A program made the position numbers and the translations under genes. Shown here piece after piece: positions 22,669 through 32,979 of a stretch of 64,000 bases of DNA; position 1 is the first letter of the stretch, and every line of letters begins with the position of its first letter. Location: NCBI GenBank assembly GCA_029379385.1, contig CM055608.1, positions 30,936,350 to 31,000,349 of the forward strand, written 5' to 3'. Source of the stretch: Quillaja saponaria. Taxonomy: Eukaryota > Streptophyta > Magnoliopsida > Fabales > Quillajaceae. The notes under the pieces were generated by a model. The model searched no databases. It saw only the letters and a list, made by a program, of their open reading frames with translations, and was not told the origin of the DNA.

Positions 22669-23795
22669 AATAATTTAAAATTCAATTTTTTTTAAAAAAT
22701 ATGAGTCAATATGAATTGAATTATCGTAAAAAATAGATGTCAAACACAAAATTATGATCGAAAATTGAAAAAAAAAAAAAAAAAAATTTCACAATTTTTG
22801 TGGTTCTAAATGCAAAATTCAAATTATTTTCTCATAGTCATCAAAAAATTTGATGGAAGTTGCTGACCTAAATTAAATTTGTATGTATTTGACAATTTTG
22901 TATACAAACTTTGTTACAAATTAAAAAATGAAATCGTGTTCAACCAATTAAAATACATCTGTAGCTATCGAAAACAATACTATTCCACCATAAAAAACTA
23001 AAAAAAATTAATAATAATAATAAATATTAGTTGAATGGAACTTGTGTTATAAAAAAGAATTCTTTAATTATCTCTTCCAAATCATATCTAAATCAGAGTT
23101 CTTTCATTTAATCATAAAATAAAACAATGAGATGTGATTCTTTCTTTCTTATTAACATTGGCAAGGAAAATGTGATATTTTTTGGCAATAATTTGAACTG
23201 GTCGCCCCCTAAAAGTTAGGTGAAGTCTTTTGCCATGGCTCATTGGCTCCTGCAAAAGAATTATCCAATCAATTTTTATTCTCTTAAATTAATTAATGAA
23301 ATAGAAAAATAAAAAAAACAAAGATATAAAACATTATCCTTTTAGGTTAGTTGCTCTGAAAAGTTTTGTTTATCCTCTTCTGATGTTGCTATTTCTGTTC
23401 AAAATAAAAAACTCCAATTATATAACTATTTTCTGTATATTTTTTTTGTCGTTCAACTAAAGTTTACTCCAATCATCCTTACAAACATCATTCATAAGAA
23501 ATGCATAGGAGTTTAGGATGACTTTCTCTCTCTCTTTTTTAATATAGGAGAGTGTAGGATGATTTGATGTTACTTTCAATTTAAATAGCCATGTCTATTG
23601 GGTTACCACATTTGTTTGATCTTTGTATGGGTGTCCATTGGGCTCATATTGCTTTGCGAACCCAAACTGAATGGGCTTAGTGTAACGTCAGTTCAAACAT
23701 GAGCTACTGAATTCCTTCTTCTTCGCCATTGATCTTCCATCCACGTTTTCATTTTTTTTAATTACTTCAATATGATTCATATAATTTCTAAAAGA
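22669..23795. other. Intergenic DNA
   Basis: AT-rich sequence with poly(A) at about 22768-22786 and poly(T) tracts. No open frame, RNA gene or clear repeat copy was found. Confidence 0.5.
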
Positions 23796-23970
23796 CTTGC
23801 AAAACGTGATTTAAATGGTAAAGTACGCTTCAGCTTAGTGATTGATGGGTCTATGCAATATCAAGAGTTCGAGCCTATTAGAAAACAATTGTACAGAAGA
23901 GTAGCCACTAATCTCAAACAAGATTAAATTCATACTCAAATGGTGTGGGGATACTCATAAAAACTAAAAA
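23796..23970 (+). mobile_element. SINE-like element, copy A (plus orientation)
   Basis: About 175 bases align end to end with the reverse complement of 24098-24272. A tRNA-like head is suggested by an A-box-like GCTTAGTGATTGATGGG and a B-box-like AGAGTTCGAGCC about 30 bases further on. The unit ends in an A-rich stretch after GTGTGGGGATACTCAT. Divergence from copy B is moderate, so neither insertion is very recent. Confidence 0.6.
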
Positions 23971-24097
23971 ATATATATAATTTTTTAAAGTAATTAATAT
24001 CTTTTCCCTTGCAATTTATTTGCGTATATTGATTTTTTTTTTCTTGCTAAGATTGTGTAAATTGTTTTTAAAATGACAGACACTATTTCCTTTTTGT

Positions 24098-24272
24098 TTT
24101 TTGATTTTTCACAAGTATTCCCACACTATTCCGGTATAAGTCTAATCTCATTCAGGATTCATAGTTATCCTCTCCAAAATTATTTTCTTACGGGCTCGAA
24201 TTTTTAATATTGCAAAGACTCATCGACCACTGAGCTCAAGCGTGTTTTACTATTTGAATCACGTCTTGTAAG
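24098..24272 (-). mobile_element. SINE-like element, copy B (minus orientation)
   Basis: Inverted partner of 23796-23970. On the minus strand it reads a cleaner A-box (GAGCTCAGTGGTCGATG) and a B-box-like AAATTCGAGCCC. Matching ends and equal length show that both copies are complete units of one family. About 127 bases separate the two, so transcripts crossing them could fold into a long imperfect hairpin. Confidence 0.6.
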
Positions 24273-24381
24273 TAAATAGAAGCTATTCCTTCCACAAACA
24301 TACTCATTTCTAATATTTTATTTTTAAATTAGGAAAGTACACATGAGACATGATATTTTAAATTTAAATAAATGTAAGATC

Positions 24382-27300
24382 TGTCACAACTTAATCCGAC
24401 CTTAGTTTCTCCTAGGCGAATTAAAAAAAATTGTGGAAGACCTAGTAATCCTTCTAATAAATATTTTCCTTTGTTTTTAGTTTCAAATATTAGCCACAAT
24501 CCATACAATTAATTAAACACAAGTTATTTTAAAACTAAATGGAAGACCTAGTAATCTTTCTGATTTAAGCAAATTTGAAATTGTAGTACCTCAGTGCATG
24601 TCTCATAATGCATTCTCATTGATATTACCCGGTATGGCGGTGTTATGAATATTTGATGTAATAACGTCAAGATTTAGGTAACGTAAATTTTTTTTAATTA
24701 TACAAGCAATAAGTATCGATGTGTATGTGAGAGATAATGATAAATAACATAGTTATATAAGGGATTAAATTAATAAATAATGTAAACTAGAGTCAATAAA
24801 TAGATTATATACACAATTAAGATAATTTGATTTAGAACTTGATATTATAGTGTGGATTTTTTTTTAAAAGATAAAAAGTAAAACTGTGGAAATACAATAA
24901 ACATTTATACAAATATATGCTTATATACAAATTAAAGAATAAACAAACATCAATCAATTTTTTTTCTTTCTTTGGTGACTTTGACTTTGTTTTTTTTTTT
25001 CTTTTCTCTTGTTCATTATACGTTTGGTAGACTTATCCCCTTGCCCTTTTTGTTGTTCACCGCCTTTCTTTTCTTTCCTTGCGTTGGCTTCCTGAATCTT
25101 CCAAGTTGCTGCCATGTTTTGTTCTTCATGCTTAGCTTGGGAGAGACCTTGTAGCCAAGGGGAAAACCTTCCTCTTGTAACCAAAACTCTTCTCTTTTCC
25201 TTCTTGTTTCTATCTTGACTTCCTTAGCGTTGAGCCTTTAGCTGACCAAGCTCTTGTAGTCATCCTAGGAGGCGTGACTTTGGGTTGTCTTGGTTGGGGG
25301 TTGTAGCAAACGGCAACTATCTTGCTGCCCTCTCCAAATTCCGCCTCTTCTTTGCTATTTTCCCTCTTGGTTAGTCACGCCAAAGTGAGCAGCAACAACA
25401 CAGTGGCGTGAAAATGGCAGCAAGCCACAACCTCTCACCTTTAGCCAAATTCCATCATAGGCAGTATTGTTGAAGTCTTGCAGTCAGTGAGAATGTATGT
25501 GCAGCATCGTGGAGGAAAGGGTTATAGCTTTGGCATGGTTAGTGGCCAACTTTGGGAGGGTGACAGAAAATTAGGTGCTGGCACGAAGGTTGAGTGGTCT
25601 TCAATTGTTAAATTATTTAGTTGAGGTGGCTTTATAGTTAATTGCTGAATTTAGGGGTATGAAATTAATGAGTAGGAAGGATAAGGGTAATAATTAAAGG
25701 TTAATGTGAGTATGTTGATTGTATTCGGGGAAGATATAGATATGAATCTCTACATATATATAGTAGCCTAAAATATGGATGTAAGGCATTTGACAATATG
25801 CTTAGGAGAAATTAAATATAAAAATGTGCATGAAAGTTGATGAAACTTTAAAGTAAGACACATATATGTATATATAATGGGTATATGATTTGTGGGAAAG
25901 CAAGTTTTAGAAATGGGTTTATGTTGATATAAAATGCCTACATGAAACTAGTTATAATTCCATTAAGTAAAACTTGGTTATTCCAAATTGTTGGGAGGTT
26001 AAGTATTATTTGAGTTTGAATAAAAGTTTATAAATAAGAGCAAAGAGTGGTTGGTAGATAGGGTGAATGAGAATTTGATGAAAGGGAGTAATGGGTATGA
26101 ACAAAGGAGGGTTACTTGTGAGGGGAAGTGTTAAAAGTGAGAGTTTAATGGTTTTTTGAAGGGATGTAAGGCAGATTTCGTGGGTGAGAGAAATTTTGTG
26201 TTTTGGATATTTTTGGGGTGGAATTAAATTACAATTTCTAAAGAGAAAATGTAACTTAGAGTCTGGATAGGATACCTGCAAAATTTCGTAGCTTGGTTCC
26301 TAATATGTTGTGAGTCATAGCTATTAGACTTCAGCTAGGTCAGACAGGATTTATAGTGCCCTATTTTTTCTTCATGTAAGGAATTGAGTGGATTCATGAA
26401 AGATTTTAGGAAAAGTTTCTAAATAATAAAGATAGATATACTTGTCTATTAATAAACCCAACAAACGGAATTGAATTTCGTTTTTCCTAAAGAAAGTTAG
26501 GATTAATTAACTAAAGTAAGGTCAAGGCTGTCAAAATCCTGCGTTTTGTAAAATTGAATGCAACTTCAATGAATAAACTGTATTAATCTACAAATCAAAA
26601 AATTACAAATGATATACCATTATAAAGTTACATGTATCTAGTATTTTATAAATTTTACGAAACTGGATTTGAAATTTTCTAGAGAAATATATGATAGTTA
26701 AAGTGGGCACTGGTCCAAACTCCAAGTTTGGACAGTTTCAACATCTCTAATTCACTAAATACTTTCTATCCTTTCTAATGGTTTCTTCTACCCTATGCAT
26801 TGTCAATACATTTATAATGTCTCTTCATTATTGACCTTATCACATAAAGTATAATTCATATTACTTGACATGTAATAGCTTAATAGGAAACTTTCATAAA
26901 GAAACCTATACAAGTTGAGATAGAAGCTTAATAATTAAAAAATTATAACAATCATGTTTGTGAATTAGGTATTATTTGAGAATATGAATTTTAGTTCCAG
27001 ATTCCAATGTGGACCTGATAAGACGCGTGAACGCAACTGTGAGTGACAAGTAGAATCGGCTACGGGTGAGTAGTTAATTGCTACCTTTAGGAGCTAGATT
27101 AGTATATGTAATTATATGTTTATTTGAATATGCATAGTATATGAAAAATAAACAAGTAGAGTATTTCAATAATTTATTTAAATTATATTTGTTTGATATT
27201 GATTGCTGCGTTTGCCATTAGTTGTAGTTGATAAGGGCTGACAAAGTGAGATTTTTATAAAAAATGATTTTTATCTTCGAAAATTAAAAATCTAGGTGCA

Positions 27301-28180
27301 CTTAGAATACCTTGATATAAAATCATGAGAAATCCTGATTTTGATAAAATATTTTTATAAATTGAGTACTCAGCCCCGGTGGGTTGGATTGTGTATGGAG
27401 ATCAATTTGTTGTGCGGGCGCATAAATGTCTGGTAAGGGTTGATAATGTTGTGCAGGGCTGGGTCACTTGTTAGGTCACTCGTTGGCCATTTGATTGTTT
27501 TTTGTGATATTATTGCTTTGATTTAAATTGTGATATTGTGTGTCATATAAAGTGTGAATTTGTGCAAGTTACCACGTACACGTGTCATGTGAAATGTTAT
27601 ATGGACGATATTACATGATGTTACTATCTATATGTTACACGCTTGTATTGTGTGATGCTAGTATCCTATGGGTATGATTTTCTACTCACGGAGTCCATAG
27701 GACTCACCCCTCTCTCGTAGATTTTTTTTTTTTTAGTGACCGCAGTTCGTGTATGGCGTCGCCAAGTTTAGGACTTGCCGAATGAGTGTGGCACAATAAT
27801 TTCAGGATCTCAGACTTGCAATTAAGAATGGAAGTTTGCAATCATATTAAAACTGTGGGTGTCAAATTTGGTATGATGTAATATTCTAGTATTTGTCTTG
27901 TTGAAGATGTGAATGGAGTTGAGCTCTTTATTATCTGTGTTGTGTGGCGTAAGAGAAAGATTCTACAGGATTGTATTTTAAAGCATGTTCCCTAGTGCAA
28001 GGAACCTCTGCCGATTTGTTTCAGTCAATAAACTTTGAATGTTAACTTTTGTGTTTATGAATTCTTGGTTTTGTTTTCATTGGTTGGTCAAGCATCATAG
28101 TCAATCCTATATTTGAGCAGGGTTACAGAGGATATGGTTACTATTCCTCTGCCGGTCATGCCTCTATGAGAGGTGTTACA
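24382..28180 (+). mobile_element. Probable solo LTR or LTR-retrotransposon remnant
   Basis: No coding region is visible in this 3.8-kb block. It begins TGTCACAACTTAATCCGACC and ends AGGTGTTACA, the terminal sequences typical of many plant Ty3/gypsy long terminal repeats (start TGTCAC, end GGTGTTACA). Toward its right end it holds GC-richer stretches (27370-27450 and 27690-27800) of the kind seen in such LTRs. The bases just outside the two ends do not match, so there is no target-site duplication. No gag or pol frames occur. The open frame at 24954-25184 is low-complexity. Reading it as one LTR is an inference. Confidence 0.4.
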
Positions 28181-28276
28181 CTCATTCCCTCACAAAATGT
28201 ATAAATACCAACAACAAGAACAATAGATACTACAGAGGCAACAACTTTCTTTGCCATGTTTATCTGGTAACTACCT

Positions 28277-29679
28277 TTGTTTGATCTTTTTGGAGTCATT
28301 GCTATGCAACAGACTTGCTTGGTTCAATTAGAGGAGCAGCAAGACAAAGATCACAACAAGGTGTTGGTAGATTTGCAAGCAAGCGGTTTAAAAAATGCTA
28401 CTGATCTAACCTTGATGGTTTTGGACATTATTTCTGGGATCTCTAATATTCACGATGGCTTGGATTTGGAGATAGCTGTAAAACCTACCAACCGGAGGCT
28501 TCTCGCGAGTAACGACGGGTACCCTACTGGTTATCTGCTGCTAATAAGAAGCTTTTATCTGTGCATCACAATGGAGGAATCAAACCCAACGTGGTTGTAG
28601 CTCAAGATGGGAGTGGTTGAAGCTCTTTGCTCTTACCTAAAGAATTACAGAGGCAGATATATCATATATGTTAAGGCTGGAATCTACCACGAGATAGTTC
28701 TTGTTGACAAGACAATGACTAATGTGTTCATGTATGGTGATGGCCCTGCAAGGACCGTTGTCACCGGTAGAGAGTGCTTCTTCCCAAGAAAACCCAGACA
28801 TGGAAGACCGCCACTTTCTGTAAGTTGTCTCGTTAATTAGAGAAATTCTTACATGATCACTGTCTAGTGACTACAAACTTAAGTTGGAATTTAGTGAAGA
28901 ATTTCTCGACTCAATCAACTAGTTATTATCGTCATGTTCATTTACTGATAGAGTCATGTACTATTTTTTATTTGCAGCTGCTGTTGGAAATGGATTCATG
29001 GCTAAGGATATGGCATTCGAGAACACAGCTGGTGCACAAGGACACCAAGCAGTGGCACTTAAGAGTTCAATCAGATATGTCAGCTTTCTTGAACTGTCGC
29101 ATTTCTGGTTACCAAGACACCTTGTACTACCAGAGATACACACAATTCTACCGCGATTGTGAGATCTCGGGAACAATTGATTTCATCTTTGGAACGGGGA
29201 CAGCTTTGATTCAGAACTCAAAGATCATAGAGAGAAAGCCTCTTCCCAATCAGTTCAACACTGTGACAGCAGATGGCACGGAGTTTCCAAACCTAGCCAC
29301 TGGTTTGGTCATTCAGAACTGCGAGATTATCCCTGAGCCCCAATTGTTCCCTCAAAGGCTCACTGTCAAGTCATACTTGGGCAGGCCATGGAAGCAATCC
29401 TCGACTACAGTAGTCATGGAATCCTGCATTAGTGATGTTATTCAGCCCGTGGGTTGGACACCATGGGACAACACCAATTTTGGCTTGGACAGAAGTTACC
29501 TTGCTGATTACAACAACCGTGGACCTGGTGCTGCCACCAACGGAAGGGTCAGGTGGAAAGGTTTCCGTGTCATTAACGCCAATGAAGCTGCTAGATTCAC
29601 AGCTGGAACATTTATCTCCGGCAGACTCTGGTTGGGAGGTTTAGGTGTACCTCACTATCTCGGGTTAAACAACCATTAA
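28277..29679 (+). pseudogene. Pectin methylesterase (PMEI-PME type) pseudogene
   Basis: Intact relatives are secreted enzymes that de-esterify cell-wall pectin. Recognisable pieces run in order through three reading frames. The inhibitor-like pro-region spans 28277-28530. A catalytic-domain start with LSAANKKLLSV and NVVVAQDGSG follows in another frame (about 28530-28615). Next come YIIYVKAGIYHE (about 28615-28785), GFMAKDMAFENTAGAQGHQAV (28978-29060), and an open 3' part (29060-29679) with YQDTLYYQ, GTIDFIFGTG and YLGRPWK. At least four frame breaks are needed, near 28528, 28612, 28785 and 29060, and some residues after the GSG are missing. The intron (donor 28820, acceptor 28977) is still at the expected place. 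The catalytic Gln/Asp/Arg motifs survive in the last exon, so decay looks fairly recent. Confidence 0.88.
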
Positions 29680-30623
29680 CACAAAAAAAAAAATCATTTG
29701 GGATTCATTAATCTTTCATGTACATACGGTTTGTTTAATGAACTCTGTCTCATTGGCTAGCCTCTACTCACTTTTCTTGTCGATCGTTCTTTATAAGTCT
29801 AACTTCTCGTACTCGTATATATAACATAATTTCTTCTGATTAAAAAAATAAAAAATAAAAAAAGAGAAAAGAAGATAAGAAAAACACATAAATATATTTT
29901 CGAGTGTATTCATAAACTTAAAAGCTCAGAATCGATTTATGATTTTTTTTCAATTGAATTATCAATAATTAATTAATTACTTCATTCACCTTTCAAATAA
30001 AAAATTAGATGAATTAAATACTTATCAAGAAATAAAAAGAGAAGATCATTAACATTGTCAGAATTATTCTTCTGAAAATGTAATTCCATAACTCATGGAT
30101 TTGATATAACAAATTCTTTGGAATACTTTGTACTTGGAACTTTGGAAGTTGGACTTGGTTGAGGAAGCTCGCCCTGGAAAATTCCAGGTGGCAGTATGGA
30201 AGTTGGACTTGGTTGAGGAAGCTCGCCCTGGAAAATTCCAGGTGGCAGTAGGAGAATGTTTATAGGAATGGAACATGGTCCACAGTTGTGGATGCAGCCA
30301 GTTAAGAAATATCTCTTCATGGGGTGTTGGGGTTGGTTTATTATATATTGCAAAGTGGGGTTGGGACTTGGTGGTGGTGGTGGTGATGTATGCACCGTTG
30401 TTCTCATGCTTCATTGCTTTATATTAAATGAGTGAACAGAAAGAGAGAAAGCAACTTGGGCTTTGTCATGTCTTGCTTCTTCCTCCCTTTCTCTCTCTCT
30501 TGATCAATTAGATACTCTGATCTTTATCCATTTCCTTCTATTGCAGCTGCAGGTACTCCATCCCCTTAACTTTCTCCCTTTTAAACTTAAAAGAAGACAA
30601 AGGAAAGGAAGGAAGAATAAGTC
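29680..30623. other. Intergenic DNA with a repeat-bearing minus-strand open frame
   Basis: The left part should hold the old 3' end of the PME pseudogene. At 30064-30414 two overlapping minus-strand frames stay open across a 54-base tandem duplication. One of them (30407-30093) contains an 18-residue repeat including LPPGIFQGELPQPSPTS and a Cys cluster, CIHNCGPC. I cannot identify a family and do not call a gene. The right part is the WRKY promoter and leader, with a CT-rich tract near 30480-30500. Confidence 0.5.
30143..30250. repeat. 54-bp perfect tandem duplication
   Basis: Copies at 30143-30196 and 30197-30250 are identical by eye. Because 54 is a multiple of three, every reading frame through the array stays open, which explains the overlapping open frames there. 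Confidence 0.92.
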
Positions 30624-31754
30624 ATGGATAGAACTCCCTCTCCAAGACTGGAACCAAAGGTTTCTTCAGAACTCAAGCCAGAAACTCAGGCATCCAAGAA
30701 AAGGTTGGTTGCTTGGAAGACATGCATGCGTTTATAGCATATGTAAGATTTGGGGCTTTCCATTTCAAATGTCTAAATTGATTTAGTTAACTATGTTTTA
30801 TGTTTTGTGTGGATAGGAAAGTGGTAGAGAAGACTGTTGTGAGGGTGAATATTGGAGAAAATGTTGGCAAACTAAAGAATGAAGGGCCACCTTCTGATTT
30901 TTGGTCTTGGAGGAAATATGGACAGAAACCTATTAAAGGATCTCCCTATCCAAGGTTTGCTATATCTTTCTCATTGATGATGTTCTGGTTTGTTGTTCTT
31001 AAAGGCCTCAAGAAAACTCCACATTCAAATACAATAGGTTTCACCAAAAAAAAACAGTGAAAGCAAATTTTAACCCTCCTCGGCTAATGTTGCTACTTTT
31101 AGCATCATATTTGAACTGGGTATTGGTCCTTACAGAATCAATTCTGCTCAAAATTTGTTCTGTTTGAGTTTCTGCAGGGGCTATTACAGGTGCAGCACAT
31201 CTAAGGGATGTTCAGCCAAAAAGCAAGTGGAGAGATGTAGAACAGATTCTTCAGTGCTCATCATCACCTATACCTCTAGCCATAACCATCCAGGTCCTGA
31301 TATCTCCTCCACAAGCAATCCTAGCCAACAACCAAAAAAACCCAAAATTCAAACCAATCAAGGAGAACTCCCAGCTCCCACAAAACTAGAGCACCAAGAA
31401 GTAGTTGAAGAACAAGAGAAGCAACAAAACAATCAACCTATCATGAGCAGCAATGATGATGCTAATCAAGATCAATTCCACTACCTGCAATCTACAATTA
31501 GTTGTTCCCGAGACATTACAATTGATGAAGAAGAAGACCCTTTAATTTTAAACCTGGAGAAAACCCATATCCCAATGGGTCTCCTCTTGGAGGACAAGCC
31601 TCTGTCTTTTTCTCATCTCATGAATTTCTCAACACCCAAATCAGAAGAATATGACTTCTTTGATGAACTTGAAGAGCTACCGACATCTTCATCTTTCTCA
31701 AACTTCATGAGGAGCAATTTTTCCGATGAAAGGATTCATGTTGCTCCTTCTTGA
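30624..31754 (+). CDS. WRKY transcription factor, group IIe
   Basis: WRKY proteins bind W-box DNA in the nucleus and regulate defence, senescence and development. Three exons join in frame: 30624-30703, 30817-30954 and 31178-31754, giving 264 residues. The DNA-binding domain shows [16 protein letters not shown], then [11 protein letters not shown], with a C-x5-C and HNH arrangement that fits a C2H2-type WRKY zinc finger. The intron inside the domain falls at the usual Pro-Arg position. [12 protein letters not shown] before the heptad fits group IIe. The C-terminal half is Gln/Asn/Asp/Glu-rich, with an acidic end ([16 protein letters not shown]), as expected of a transactivation region. The start is the first ATG that gives an in-frame basic N-terminus. 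It is convergent with CLPP5. I do not assign a family number. Confidence 0.94.
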
Positions 31755-32979
31755 TCCTAGTGCTTTTTTGTGGTTGCAACCTTAGAAAAATATGCCTAGC
31801 CACAATGTTCATAATAAGATGTTATACCTATACTACCGCTAGCTAGTTGCGCAATCCAGAATCTTTTTCCCCTCTATTTTTTATCTTATGTTGTATGCAT
31901 GTTGGGAAAGAGGGGTGGTTCAATATGTGTATATTTGCAATGTATCACAATGAGGAAGAGTTAGTGGATAGATGCTCTCATTTACCTATCTGGGAGTCTG
32001 GGATTTAAGTAAGTGTTCTTGGTAGATGGAAAACCCCCGTTACCTCTGTCTCTCTCTCTCTCCTATATGCTCATAGTCACAGGAAGAGAGAGAGAGACAT
32101 TGCTTGTCTTGATTAATGATGACACGAGGTTCACGAGTTAGTTCTCAAAGATGTTTGCAAGAGAAGGCTTTCTTCTTTTCTTGTTTCCCCACTCGGGTGT
32201 GTACGTAGCTTTGATGGAAGATATGTTTTGCATTTTTGGCAGTTGCTATGAAGCTTTTCATTATGCTGATTCTAGAGTGGTTATTTTGGTGGAAGAGAAT
32301 CAGAGATCCTCAACCTTTTGGGCGCTTCTTAAACTGAGAGATATTCAGTTTTCTATAAATTGTATAGTAGTTTTGTTTGTTAGTCCTTTAGCTGTTGGGG
32401 ATTCCCTTGCACAAGTTGCCAAACGAACATCTTTAAGGAAAATATTGCCACAAGACACCAAATTGTCAGTATTCATGATTTCTAGCCTGCACTGTTTCTG
32501 GTGGAAATGGTTGTTTGCCTTGTGCTTGGGCAGTTGGCTGTATGCTCCCCTACTAGCTCCGTTGGCTATATTACTTTTGCCGTTTTTAAACTACCACGAG
32601 AAAAAGAAGAAATAAACTCTCTGCCCTGTCTTCCATAAACTTAAATATGGAAAACAAATTGTTTCTTCTTTAAAACTCATTCTCCCCTTTTTCAGTAGTG
32701 CTGTAATGAGTTAGGTAAGATCAGTCAGCGGGGGCAAAGTAAATTGTAATTAGTCGAAGGCATATCTTTGTTTAGTATAACATCATCTTCATCAACATTC
32801 AGGATCGAAAAATTCATTACATGTCCACTTCCATTCTCCAAACAGCAAAAATTCTGTTCATAATGTGTTCTACTGATATCAGCATAGTTATGAGAATACA
32901 ATTGGACTCGGCAACTAAGTAATTTTTCTTACGTAACTATAATAATACTACCATGCCATCAATTGCAACAACCACAAGT
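31755..32979. other. Gap between convergent WRKY and CLPP5
   Basis: This should contain both 3' untranslated regions. A (CT)n run at 32048-32062 and a (GA)n run ending at 32098 are complementary and could pair in a transcript. An open frame at 32151-32615 (154 codons, two hydrophobic stretches, Lys-rich end) matches nothing I know and overlaps the expected WRKY downstream region, so I do not call it. Confidence 0.5.

Noticed and set aside
24954..25184. Lys/Gln-rich 76-codon minus-strand frame
   Set aside because: Low-complexity reading of a CT-rich stretch inside the LTR-like block.
24382..28180. Full autonomous retrotransposon
   Set aside because: No gag, protease, reverse transcriptase or integrase frame, intact or broken, could be seen.
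32151..32615. 154-codon plus-strand open frame
   Set aside because: No family resemblance, odd composition with a Lys tail, and it lies in the expected WRKY downstream region. Chance frame is more likely.
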